A stretch of 64,000 nt of DNA from CAYPEL01 sp036479985. GTDB lineage: Bacteria; Pseudomonadota; Gammaproteobacteria; DSM-19610. The translations under genes were made by a program, and so were the position numbers. Positions 27,346 to 36,240 of this stretch are shown here, in pieces; position 1 is the stretch's first letter, and each line of letters starts with the position of its first letter. The DNA is taken from NCBI GenBank assembly GCA_965224815.1, contig CBDDAF010000003.1:496001-560000 (forward strand). Direction: 5' to 3'. The notes under the pieces are model-generated. The model was not told the DNA's origin. It ran no database searches and saw only the letters and a list, made by a program, of their open reading frames with translations.

Positions 27346-28441
27346 TTACAAACCACTCTTTAAGCTTGCTTCAATAAATTGATCCAGACTGCCATCAAGG
27401 ACAGCCTGGGTGTTACCGGTTTCTACCCCGGTTCGTAAATCCTTAATGCGCGACTGATCCAGCACATAGGATCGAATTTGACTGCCCCAGCCAATATCCG
27501 ATTTACTGTCTTCAACCTGTTGTTGATCAACATTACGTTTCTGGATTTCCAACTCATATAATTTTGCCTTGAGTTGTTTCATCGCCGTGGCTTTATTTTT
27601 GTGCTGGGAGCGATCATTCTGGCATTGAACAACGGTACCGCTGGGTTCATGGGTAATACGTACGGCTGATTCAGTCCGGTTAACATGCTGGCCACCCGCA
27701 CCACTCGCTCTGTATACATCGATACGTAAATCAGCAGGATTGATTTCGATGTCGATATCATCATCAATTTCAGGCGATACAAACACAGCCGCGAAGGATG
27801 TATGACGGCGGTTGCCCGAATCAAATGGAGACTTTCGTACCAGCCGGTGTACACCCGTTTCGGTACGTAACCAGCCGAATGCATAGGAGCCTTCAATTTT
27901 GATAGTGGCGCTTTTTATGCCGGCAACGTCACCTGCGGATAACTCGATTATCTCAGCCTTGAATTCATGTGATTCAGCCCAGCGCAGATACATTCGCAAC
28001 AACATGTTTGCCCAATCCTGGGCTTCGGTTCCGCCTGAACCTGATTGAATATCAAGAAAAGCACTGGATCCATCCATTTCGCCGGAAAACATGCGCTGAA
28101 ACTCAAGACTGGCAACCCGCGCTTCCATACTGGCCAGATCGCTTTCTACCGACTCCAGTGTTTCCTGGTCATCTTCATCAGCAGCCAGGGTCAATAGATC
28201 ATCGGCATCCTGCAAACCGGTGCTCAGGTCACCCAATGTGCCGACAACTTCTTCTAGCTGAACCCGCTGTTTACCCAACGACTGGGCACGCTCAGGATTA
28301 TTCCAGATTTCCGGGTCTTCAAGCTCCCGGCTGACTTCCGTCAGTTGTTCCTGCTTCGCCTCGTAGTCAAAGATACCCCCTCAGGGCCTGGGCGCGCCCT
28401 TGAAGGTCTTTAATTTGTACTCGAACCAGGTTAATTTCCAC
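27346..28441 (-). CDS. prfB: Peptide chain release factor 2, with programmed +1 frameshift
   Basis: Recognises UGA and UAA stop codons. The gene starts at GTG 28441 (V-E-I-N-L-V-R-V-Q-I-K-D-L), reaches CTT-TGA at 28372-28367, and continues in the +1 frame as D-Y-E-A-K-Q-E-Q-L. The frameshift site has the internal SD-like AGGGGG just before TATCTTTGAC, as in most bacteria. The second frame holds the rest, with SGSGGTEAQDW and the peptidyl-hydrolysis motif GAGGQHVNRTESAVR. Two exons joined give about 365 residues, the standard length. It is autoregulated by RF2 level. Confidence 0.97.
28367..28382 (-). promoter_or_regulatory. prfB programmed frameshift site
   Basis: Minus-strand AGGGGGTATCTTTGAC: an SD-like AGGGGG, the slippery CTT, and the in-frame UGA followed by C. 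Low RF2 activity lets the ribosome shift +1 and make the full protein. The gene should not be called broken. Confidence 0.97.
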
Positions 28442-28584
28442 GTTTTATCCTATGATGACCAACTAACTATAGAGCGCGGATGATACTTATCCTGACCTGT
28501 AATATCCACTGCGTCGAATATTACAGATTAGTATTTTCTTACTGCGAAATTCATGGGAAACCAAATCCAGGCTTGTGCAAATTC

Positions 28585-28647
28585 TGTAGGAGCGGCTTTA
28601 GCCGCGATGGACACCGCAACCCCATCGCGGCTAAAGCCGCTCCTACA
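28585..28647. repeat. REP-like palindrome, family A copy 4
   Basis: Arms TGTAGGAGCGGCTTTAGCC plus GCGATGG and the exact complement, including the compensated C-to-T change (GGCTTTAGCC pairs with GGCTAAAGCC). The loop includes ACACCGCAAC, shared with copies 5 and 6. Located upstream of prfB. Confidence 0.95.
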
Positions 28648-28688
28648 GATTTTCAAGAAAGTATCTGTGTATTTTTCTGGTTCTGTGG

Positions 28689-28919
28689 CTATTTTGGATT
28701 TTGGCAAATATCAATCAACTTATTGCAATCATCAACTCGCATCACAAAATGACCTTTCACTCCATCATGTAAAACGTAAGGGCGTAGAGCCGAAACAGGG
28801 AATTGAATACGCCGCCCGTCATCAGCAATCACATTCACCACATTAGCTGAGCCCAGATAATAACGCTGTAATTCTTGTGCTGAAATATCGAGATTAAAGG
28901 CAATTTCCTGAGTTGGCAT
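28689..28919 (-). CDS. DUF2835 family protein
   Basis: Seventy-six residues from the ATG at 28919. The pattern FNLDISAQELQRYYLGSANV, VNVIADDGRRIQFPVSALRPYVLHDGVKGHF and a final DDCNKL region matches DUF2835, a small soluble gammaproteobacterial family of unknown function. Its start codon shares a base with the recJ stop (TGATG), so it is translationally coupled to recJ. Confidence 0.85.
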   Translation of the reverse strand: MPTQEIAFNLDISAQELQRYYLGSANVVNVIADDGRRIQFPVSALRPYVLHDGVKGHFVMRVDDCNKLIDICQNPK

Positions 28920-30655
28920 CAAGACAATACTTCAAGATATTCGACGACCAATTGCAAACTGCAAATACCGCGAAACTCATTTGAATCCAGCCGGTACACC
29001 AGACGTAATTCAGCGCCAGTTTCTAATGGATGATGTTCGCCCTGGTTAAATGCAATAGCATCCACTGACTGATCCCCATCACAAGGAACAACTGTCAATT
29101 TTAAATGTTTTTCTCCAACCAGGCGGCTGTTAACCACTCTGAATTGGCCATCAAATAATGGCTCAGGAAATTGCTGCCCCCAGGGGCCAGCGTATCTAAG
29201 CAATTCGGCCAACTCAAGCTCCAGGTCAACAGCAGATAACTCGCCATCTGTTTCGAGACTATGCTCCGGTTGTCGTCCGTTGAGTTGCAGTTGTACCTGT
29301 TGATCGAATGCCAACTTGAATGCTTCAAATTTCTCAGCGTCAATCGTCAATCCTGCGGCCATTGCATGACCACCAAACTTAGTCAGCAAACCGGGCTGCT
29401 TCGAAGCGACCGCATCGAGTACATCGCGGATGTGTAAACCAGATATCGACCGAGCCGATCCTTTTAATTCATGATCACCGTTGTTGGCAAAGGCGATTAC
29501 TGGCCGGTGAAAGCGCTCCTTGATACGCGACGCCAGGATTCCAATCACGCCTTGATGCCAGTCTGGTTGATAAAGACATAAGCCCAGTGGTAATGACGCT
29601 TCATCAAGCCCTAGAGCATCAATGGAAGCTAAGGCCTCAGCCTGCATACCGGTTTCAATTTCCCGCCGCTCACGATTTAGTGAATCAAGATCGACGGCCA
29701 GTTGCCTGGCCCTGGATAGATCCGTTGCCAGCAGACACTCAATGCCAATCGACATATCCTCTAACCGCCCCGCTGCATTTAATCGAGGCCCCAGACAGAA
29801 TCCTAAATCCGTAGCCACCAGCCGTTGCTGACTTCGTTTCGAAATCTCAATAAGCGCCTGAATACCGGGTCGACAGTGCCCAGCTCGAATTCGGGCGAGA
29901 CCCTGTTGTACCAGGATTCTATTATTTTTATCTAATGGCACAACATCAGCAACCGTTCCAAGCGCCACCAAATCCAGCACATCAACAAGTTTAGGTTCAG
30001 TAATACCCTGCTCAGAAAACCAGCCTGTTTCACGCAAACGCGCACGCAATCCAAGCATGACGTAAAAAGCCACACCTACACCGGCCAGGTTTTTACTGGC
30101 AAAGGTATTACCTGTTTGATTAGGATTTACGATAGCATCTGCTGCAGGCAATTCTTCAGCGGGTAAATGATGATCGGTAATGATGACCGAAATGCCTAAA
30201 TCATTTGCAGCTTTAACACCCTCAATACTGGAAATTCCGTTATCCACAGTAATAATCAAATCCGGCTTATCGGCAGCTGCCACTGTTACAATTTCCGGCG
30301 TCAAACCATAGCCGTAATCAAACCGGTTAGGCACCAGATAATTGACCTTTTGAAATCCAGTTGCAGTTAATACTGTGACCATTAAAGCTGTGCTGGTAGC
30401 GCCATCAGCGTCAAAATCTCCCACCACACAAATTCTTTCCTGGTTATGTAAGGCTTTCTCAAGGCGTGTGACAGCAACATCAAGACCCGTCAGTGTGTCT
30501 GGTGCTAAAAGCGAATCAAGCCCAGTATTTATCTCCTCCAGCACTTCTATATTCCGTGCAGCATAAACACGTGCCAGCACTGGATGCAGCTGGCTGGACT
30601 CGTCAAAACTCACAAAAGGCCTTTGTAATATAGTCGGTTGATTTTGATTCATCAT
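28919..30655 (-). CDS. recJ: Single-stranded-DNA-specific exonuclease
   Basis: A 5'-3' ssDNA exonuclease acting in recombination, mismatch and base-excision repair. 578 residues with the DHH phosphoesterase motifs in order: VVGDFDADGATSTA, ITVDNGIS, IITDHHLPA, NPNQ, and ALGTVADVVPL. The DHHA1 domain follows, with FGGHAMAAGLTI, then the OB-fold C-terminal domain. The length is that of RecJ. Two adjacent ATG codons are available (30655, 30652). Confidence 0.97.
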   Translation of the reverse strand: MMNQNQPTILQRPFVSFDESSQLHPVLARVYAARNIEVLEEINTGLDSLLAPDTLTGLDVAVTRLEKALHNQERICVVGDFDADGATSTALMVTVLTATGFQKVNYLVPNRFDYGYGLTPEIVTVAAADKPDLIITVDNGISSIEGVKAANDLGISVIITDHHLPAEELPAADAIVNPNQTGNTFASKNLAGVGVAFYVMLGLRARLRETGWFSEQGITEPKLVDVLDLVALGTVADVVPLDKNNRILVQQGLARIRAGHCRPGIQALIEISKRSQQRLVATDLGFCLGPRLNAAGRLEDMSIGIECLLATDLSRARQLAVDLDSLNRERREIETGMQAEALASIDALGLDEASLPLGLCLYQPDWHQGVIGILASRIKERFHRPVIAFANNGDHELKGSARSISGLHIRDVLDAVASKQPGLLTKFGGHAMAAGLTIDAEKFEAFKLAFDQQVQLQLNGRQPEHSLETDGELSAVDLELELAELLRYAGPWGQQFPEPLFDGQFRVVNSRLVGEKHLKLTVVPCDGDQSVDAIAFNQGEHHPLETGAELRLVYRLDSNEFRGICSLQLVVEYLEVLS

Positions 30656-30716
30656 AGGTAATAATTTTAAGGAGGCGGTGATTATTTATTGTAGCGCATG
30701 TAATGTCCGTATATTT

Positions 30717-31763
30717 TCAGAATTTCCCTGCGAATGATTTGAGGGATTTAACAGGTTTCCAGAAGTGTAATAACTGGTTGCGGCGCACCTGGTATAGCAT
30801 ACGATTACAGGGCAGCACTGTCACTGCAACAATCTTGCCTTTTTTCAATGCAGATAACAGCGGCTTAAAGAGTGTCTGCTCAGATTTTTCTAACATCTGG
30901 CTCCAGCTGTTGAAATCAGCACAGGCGATACTATCCAGAAAATCATTATGCGCTATCAATATAGCGCTTTTATCCGCAGCAGCTTCATCACAAGCAACCT
31001 CAATATCTGTATCGAAATATACGAAGCGTGATCCGGTAAATTTTGCCAGACTTTCGGCGAGCACATCGTTGCTCATAACCAGTTGATTAGACGGCCTGGC
31101 GATCTTTTCAATAGGCCCGCCACCCCAGAACCATAGGCTATTGATTGCTGGCTGTTGATTGTCACGCCGGCTTAAATTGACTGCATGGTCATGTAACAGC
31201 ATTTGTATTTCATTAAATAGACCTTTCCAGTAAGCCGCGTCTTTTCCATTGGGTAAAAAGTGCCGAATATCATTACCAGCAACGCAACTCAGTGGGTGAG
31301 TTGTCAGGGATGGTTGCTGTTTAAGCTGCACGTACCACCGCGTTGGTGTAGGAGCGATAAACTCGATACCGTCACCATGGTAATGCTCATTTAATAAATT
31401 TATCAGTTGTTTCGCTTCACTTTCTGTTATCGATAATTGATTGGCAGGAAATAGCCTGAGTTCTGCCTGATCGGCTCTTAAATGAACGGGATCAGCTCTA
31501 AGTAAGGCAGTGCTTGAAGGGCTACCAGAATCAGTTAGCCAGGTGAGTTGTGCGATGGGTAGTTCATTGTTGTTATCTGGGTAGATATTAAAAAGATCGC
31601 AAAGAGTGGTTTCATAATTGTTGTTTTCAGTTTGGCGAGTGCATCCTTTGCTGAGTAATTTTGTAAGGGCGGGCAAGTCGGGGAATAAGGAGGGATCGAT
31701 GCCGGAGAAGGGTTCGAGTAGACCTGGAATTAATAGTGTGACTTTGGGTGCATGGTTTTTCAT
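30717..31763 (-). CDS. Phosphoglycerate-mutase-like conserved protein of unknown function
   Basis: 348 residues, no signal peptide. The start KVTLLIPGLLEP and the middle SLWFWGGGPIEK, with VYFDTDIEVACDE and ILIAHNDFLDSI later, resemble the uncharacterised COG4255-type proteins described as cofactor-independent phosphoglycerate-mutase-like. The usual metal-binding Asp-Ser of true iPGM is not evident near the N-terminus, so a catalytic mutase role is doubtful. In many gammaproteobacteria this gene neighbours recJ and the threonine genes, as here. Confidence 0.65.
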   Translation of the reverse strand: MKNHAPKVTLLIPGLLEPFSGIDPSLFPDLPALTKLLSKGCTRQTENNNYETTLCDLFNIYPDNNNELPIAQLTWLTDSGSPSSTALLRADPVHLRADQAELRLFPANQLSITESEAKQLINLLNEHYHGDGIEFIAPTPTRWYVQLKQQPSLTTHPLSCVAGNDIRHFLPNGKDAAYWKGLFNEIQMLLHDHAVNLSRRDNQQPAINSLWFWGGGPIEKIARPSNQLVMSNDVLAESLAKFTGSRFVYFDTDIEVACDEAAADKSAILIAHNDFLDSIACADFNSWSQMLEKSEQTLFKPLLSALKKGKIVAVTVLPCNRMLYQVRRNQLLHFWKPVKSLKSFAGKF

Positions 31764-31812
31764 GGGAAACTTGAATAAGAAGCATGCACTTTTCAGTGCA
31801 GTGCAATTAATT

Positions 31813-31852
31813 ATATCCCCTCTCCCTGTCCCTCTCCCGGAGGGAGAGGGTA
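31813..31852. repeat. CCCTCTCCC palindrome, family C copy
   Basis: CCCTCTCCC and GGGAGAGGG arms close over a short CGGA loop at 31830-31850, preceded by a second CCCTCTCCCTG. It lies between the phosphoglycerate-mutase-like gene and the end of thrC. Confidence 0.85.
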
Positions 31853-31860
31853 CGGTGTAT

Positions 31861-32940
31861 CTAAGCTAGATTGTTAACTATTGCTTCACGTACCGGCTCA
31901 AGTTTGGCGTCTACTGTAATCACGCCATCTGTACATTGCTTAATGGCGGTATCAGGATCTTTCAATCCGTGCCCTGTCAGGGTACAAACTATTGAACTTC
32001 CCTCAGGGATTTTGCCGTTTTTAATATCACGTAATGCCCCGGCCAGCGAGGTAGCAGAAGCAGGTTCACAGAAGACGCCTTCTTTTTCAGCTAACAATTT
32101 TTGAGTCGCCAGAATTTCTTCGTCGGTGCACTCATCAAACCAGCCGTTGGATTCTTTTTGTACTGTCCACGCCTTGTCCCAGGATTGCGGATGACCGATG
32201 CGGATGGCGGTGGCAACGGTATCCGGATTATCAAGCATTTTACCGCGCATAAAGGGTGCAGAACCTGCCGCCTGATAGCCGACCATAATAGGTTTGTTAC
32301 TGGCAATCCCTTGCTCGAAATATTCCACATAGCCCATCCAGTGAGCAGAAATATTACCGGCGTTGCCAACTGGTAGACAATGATAGTCAGGGGCGCGTTC
32401 CAGTTCCTCGACAATTTCGAAGGCTGCGGTTTTTTGTCCCTGCAGCCGAAAAGGATTAATGGAATTTACAATCGTTACCGGTGCCACTTCACCCACTTCT
32501 TTAACCAGCTTCATGCCGTCATCAAAATTACCGCGGATTTGTAACACGACGGCACCGTGAATCATCGCCTGAGCCAGTTTACCCAGTGCAATTTTTCCCT
32601 CTGGAATTAATACGAATGCAGTGATCCCCGCTCGCGCTGCATAGGCGGCAGCTGATGCAGAAGTATTTCCCGTCGATGCACAAATAACCGCACGGCTGCC
32701 CTCTTCTACTGCTTTGGTCACGGCCATGGTCATGCCGCGATCTTTGAATGAACCGGTCGGGTTCAGACCTTCGTATTTGACATAAATATTTACGTCCTTG
32801 CCGAGGGTGTCAGGGATGTTATTCAACTTGATAAGCGGTGTATTGCCTTCACCCAAGCTGATGATGCGAGTATCGTCGTTGACTGGAAGGCGATCACGGT
32901 ATTTATTGATCAAGCCAGTATAGCGGGGTCTGAAAGTCAT
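31861..32940 (-). CDS. thrC: Threonine synthase
   Basis: PLP enzyme converting O-phosphohomoserine to threonine. 359 residues of the short class: IISLGEGNTPLIKL, the PLP-Lys motif NPTGSFKDRGM, the ASTGNTSASAAAYAARAG phosphate loop and GNAGNISAHWMGY. It is the last gene after hom in the same direction, giving a hom-thrC pair. No leader peptide or attenuator is recognised. Confidence 0.97.
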   Translation of the reverse strand: MTFRPRYTGLINKYRDRLPVNDDTRIISLGEGNTPLIKLNNIPDTLGKDVNIYVKYEGLNPTGSFKDRGMTMAVTKAVEEGSRAVICASTGNTSASAAAYAARAGITAFVLIPEGKIALGKLAQAMIHGAVVLQIRGNFDDGMKLVKEVGEVAPVTIVNSINPFRLQGQKTAAFEIVEELERAPDYHCLPVGNAGNISAHWMGYVEYFEQGIASNKPIMVGYQAAGSAPFMRGKMLDNPDTVATAIRIGHPQSWDKAWTVQKESNGWFDECTDEEILATQKLLAEKEGVFCEPASATSLAGALRDIKNGKIPEGSSIVCTLTGHGLKDPDTAIKQCTDGVITVDAKLEPVREAIVNNLA

Positions 32941-33047
32941 TCTATTACCTTATTTAATAATAAGTTAAGGTTCATATCTCGAAATAATATCATAAGATTA
33001 TCTGACTATTGTACCGGAGTGTGAAGTATCTGAGAGTGCCTACAATA

Positions 33048-34361
33048 TCAGCTATCCAGTGTTTCCATTCTGATTCGCGTAACCTCACCCTGGATGCCAT
33101 CCAGTTTTTTTATCTGGTTAAGCGCGCTGTTCATTTCTTTTTCTTTCACTTTACGAGTCAACATAATGACCGGTATATGTTCAGCGCCTGTAGCGGGTTC
33201 TTTTTGTAATACTGCTTCAATACTAATACCTTGTTCGCCCAAAATACGTGTGACATCTGCAAGCACGCCCGGTTGATCCAATGCTTCCATTCTCAGGTAA
33301 TAAGCGGTTTCAACTGCATCCATTGACAGTATCGGTTGATCGGACAAAGCATCTGGCTGGAATGCCAGGTGCGGGACACGGTGTTCGGGATCAGCCGTCA
33401 GCGTTCTGACCACATCAACAATGTCTGCCACCACCGCAGATGCGGTCGGTTCGGAACCCGCACCAGCACCATAGTATAAAGTTGAACCTACTGCATCGGC
33501 TTGAACCAGCACCGCATTCATAACGCCATCGACATTGGCAATCAATCGGCGTTCCGGGATTAAGGTCGGATGAACCCGTAATTCAATACCAGACTCTGTC
33601 CGCCGCGCAATCCCAAGATGCTTGATACGATAACCAAGCTGTCCTGCATAACTGACATCATCCTGGGTAATTTTGCTAATACCTTCGGTATACACTTTGT
33701 CAAATTGCAGGGGCACACCAAAAGCAATAGACGCCAGAATAGTTAACTTGTGTGCCGCATCAATACCTTCCACATCGAAGGTCGGATCGACTTCAGCATA
33801 TCCAAGTTGTTGTGCTTCTGCTAAAACTTCGCTGAAGTCCCGCCCCTTTTCGCGCATTTCAGTCAGAATGAAATTACCCGTGCCATTGATGATTCCGGCA
33901 AGCCATTCAATCTGGTTACCGGCCAGGCCTTCGCGAATCGCTTTAATAATCGGGATGCCACCTGCAACAGCCGCTTCAAAGGCGACCATGACATCGTTTT
34001 TGCGCGCCGCCTCAAAAATCTCATTGCCATGTAATGCAATTAACGCTTTATTGGCAGTGACGACATGCTTGCCATTATTAAGTGCTTTTAGCACTAACTC
34101 GCGAGCCGGTTCATAACCACCAATGAGTTCAACAATAATGTCTATTTCCGGGTTGTCGACCAGTGTAAAAGCATCGTCACTGACTTTGATCGTATCAATA
34201 CCTGGTAATTGAGCAGGGTCATATTCACGTGCAGCTGCATGAGAAATCTCTATACCACGGCCAGCCCGCCGTGCAATTTCTTCGGCATTTCTCTTGAGTA
34301 CATTGAAGGTTCCACCCCCAACTGTACCCAGCCCTAATAAACCTACTTTAACCGGTTTCAA
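33048..34361 (-). CDS. hom: Homoserine dehydrogenase
   Basis: 437 residues, monofunctional. The N-terminus GLLGLGTVGGGTFNVL binds NAD(P); VVTANKALIALHG and AAVAGGIPIIKAIREGLAGN are family blocks, NGTGNFIL binds substrate, and DVEGIDAAHKLTILA carries the catalytic Asp/Lys region. A C-terminal ACT domain (from about residue 350: YYLRMEALDQPGVLADVTRI) allows threonine feedback inhibition. It lies 9 bases behind alaC and upstream of thrC. Confidence 0.97.
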   Translation of the reverse strand: MKPVKVGLLGLGTVGGGTFNVLKRNAEEIARRAGRGIEISHAAAREYDPAQLPGIDTIKVSDDAFTLVDNPEIDIIVELIGGYEPARELVLKALNNGKHVVTANKALIALHGNEIFEAARKNDVMVAFEAAVAGGIPIIKAIREGLAGNQIEWLAGIINGTGNFILTEMREKGRDFSEVLAEAQQLGYAEVDPTFDVEGIDAAHKLTILASIAFGVPLQFDKVYTEGISKITQDDVSYAGQLGYRIKHLGIARRTESGIELRVHPTLIPERRLIANVDGVMNAVLVQADAVGSTLYYGAGAGSEPTASAVVADIVDVVRTLTADPEHRVPHLAFQPDALSDQPILSMDAVETAYYLRMEALDQPGVLADVTRILGEQGISIEAVLQKEPATGAEHIPVIMLTRKVKEKEMNSALNQIKKLDGIQGEVTRIRMETLDS

Positions 34362-34370
34362 TTGACCCCC

Positions 34371-35612
34371 TTATGCAGTCTCTGCTGTTTTTTCATCATT
34401 GCGAAACATTTCGCGGATACCACGTACGGCCTGTCGGGTACGATGTTCATTTTCGATCAGGCCAAAGCGCACAAAGGCATCACCGTATTCTCCAAAACCA
34501 ATGCCTGGTGATACCGCTACTCTGGCTTCTTGTAAAAGTTTCTTGGAAAACTCCAGCGACCCCATTTCACGATACTGCTCTGGAATAGGCGCCCAGACAA
34601 ACATGGTCGCCTTTGGTTTTTCGACCGGCCAACCAATAGCACTCAATCCTTCGCAAAGGACATCGCGTCGTATCCGGTACATCTCAGTAATTTCCTGGAC
34701 ACAATCCTGCGGCCCTTCAAGTGCAGTTATTGCGGCGACTTGAATGGGTGTAAACATGCCATAGTCCAGATAGGATTTAATCCGCGTTAATGCCGCTACC
34801 AACGTTTGGTTACCGCACATAAAACCAACCCGCCAGCCTGGCATGTTGTAACTTTTCGACAGGGAATAAAATTCCACGGCCACTTCTTCAGCACCAGGCA
34901 CCTGCAAAATCGAAGGTGCTTTGTAGCCGTCAAAGGTTAGCTCACCATAAGCCAGATCATTCACTACCCAAATACTATGTTCACGGGCAATAGCAACCAC
35001 TTTTTCAAAAAAGTCCAGTTCGACACAATGCGTGGTGGGATTACCCGGAAAATTCAACACCAGCATTTTTGGTTTTGGCCAGGAATCCTTGATGGCTTTT
35101 TCGAGTTCTCCAAAAAATGCCTGCTCATCACTGTTAATCGGCACATGTCGAATATCCGCCCCGGCAATCACAAATCCGTAAGGATGGATGGGATAAGCGG
35201 GATTAGGCACCAGGACCGCATCGCCCGGTCCCAGGGTTGCCAGGGCTAAATGAGCCAGGCCTTCTTTAGAGCCGATCGTCACAATGGCCTGGGTATCCGG
35301 ATCCAGCGTGACATCGTATTTGGTTTTATACCAACTGCAAATAGCCCTGCGCAGGCGCGGTATACCCCGCGATATGGAATAACGGTGAGTGTCAGGGCGC
35401 TGGGCGGCTTCAACCAGCTTGGCAACAATATGTGGCGGTGTAGGCTGATCCGGGTTACCCATGCCGAAATCGATGATATCTTCACCCCGCGCCCGGGCCG
35501 CCGCTTTCAATTCATTGACGATATTGAATACATAGGGCGGCAAGCGCTTAATTCGGGCAAATTCATCCAGTTTCTGCAGCACGGCGGCGAATCTCAGTTT
35601 TATTAAATACAA
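34371..35612 (-). CDS. alaC: Alanine-synthesising aminotransferase (AlaC type)
   Basis: Class I fold PLP aminotransferase, 413 residues. Family text: IKRLPPYVFNIVNELK at the N-terminus, FGMGNPDQPTPPHIV, the NPAYPIHPYG loop, FPGNPTTH, VVNDLAYGELTFDG, and the PLP-Lys motif YSLSKSYNMPGWRVGF. This is the AlaC-like branch, often placed directly upstream of hom, as here. The start may be 10-12 residues inside the frame because homologues begin close to FARIKRL; a GTG in AAVLQKL is an alternative. Confidence 0.93.
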   Translation of the reverse strand: MYLIKLRFAAVLQKLDEFARIKRLPPYVFNIVNELKAAARARGEDIIDFGMGNPDQPTPPHIVAKLVEAAQRPDTHRYSISRGIPRLRRAICSWYKTKYDVTLDPDTQAIVTIGSKEGLAHLALATLGPGDAVLVPNPAYPIHPYGFVIAGADIRHVPINSDEQAFFGELEKAIKDSWPKPKMLVLNFPGNPTTHCVELDFFEKVVAIAREHSIWVVNDLAYGELTFDGYKAPSILQVPGAEEVAVEFYSLSKSYNMPGWRVGFMCGNQTLVAALTRIKSYLDYGMFTPIQVAAITALEGPQDCVQEITEMYRIRRDVLCEGLSAIGWPVEKPKATMFVWAPIPEQYREMGSLEFSKKLLQEARVAVSPGIGFGEYGDAFVRFGLIENEHRTRQAVRGIREMFRNDEKTAETA

Positions 35613-35691
35613 GCCTTAGCCTACTGAAATTACTGTGATTCGACAAGGCGGTTAAATTCAGACCTGTTCTGGTGACCGCCGATAAACAATT

Positions 35692-35785
35692 TCTCTCGCA
35701 AAGACGCAGAGTTCGCAAAGTTTAAAATCTTTTAAACAGGTCTATTAATCGCTTGTCTTTGCGTGCTCTGCGCCTCTGCGAGAGA
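35692..35785. repeat. Long inverted repeat, family B copy 2
   Basis: Arms of 29 nt (TCTCTCGCAAAGACGCAGAG ... and CTTTGCGTGCTCTGCGCCTC ...) with about four mismatches around a 36-nt centre. The right arm is identical over 25 nt to that of copy 1 at 13704-13730. It lies upstream of both alaC and the Mth938-like gene. Confidence 0.9.
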
Positions 35786-35849
35786 AATAAAAGCTGTTTA
35801 AGATAGGCGCTTACTGGTGGCAAGTTGTTAAAATTGGTATGGTCGCACT

Positions 35850-36218
35850 ATGCACTTTGCCAGAGACAACAGCCCCGGTGAATATCTAATCAAGAGCTAC
35901 TCAGCAGGCAGCATAATCATTGGCAACACTACTTATACGCAGAGCTTAATACTCATGCCTGACCGACTTATTACTGATTGGACACCGGTCAATACCGGTG
36001 ATCTTACCGCAGATCATTTTGAAGGGCTGATCGAGTTTGAACCGGAGGTGGTGATTCTGGGAACCGGGGAACACTTGCACTTTCCTCATCCCTCCGTCAC
36101 AGCTGAATTGCTTACACAGGGTATCGGCGTTGAAGTGATGGACACATCGGCCGCTTGCCGAACCTACAATGTTTTGCTCTCAGAAGGCAGGCAAGTCGTG
36201 GCGGCATTACTGCTTTAA
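35850..36218 (+). CDS. Mth938-like domain protein
   Basis: 122 residues: SYSAGSIIIGNTTYTQSLILMPD, the central EVVILGTGEHLHFPHPSV and GVEVMDTSAACRTYNVLLSEGRQVVAALL. This is the Mth938/DUF498 fold, also found in NDUFAF3 and often associated with membrane protein secretion or respiratory complex assembly genes. The exact role is unknown. It converges on rpoS. Confidence 0.88.
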   Translation: MHFARDNSPGEYLIKSYSAGSIIIGNTTYTQSLILMPDRLITDWTPVNTGDLTADHFEGLIEFEPEVVILGTGEHLHFPHPSVTAELLTQGIGVEVMDTSAACRTYNVLLSEGRQVVAALLL

Positions 36219-36240
36219 TACATCGAGCTGTCTCGAGATT

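Noticed and set aside
28279..28441. prfB as a frameshifted pseudogene
   Set aside because: The in-frame TGA is preceded by AGGGGGTATCTT, the known programmed frameshift site of prfB.
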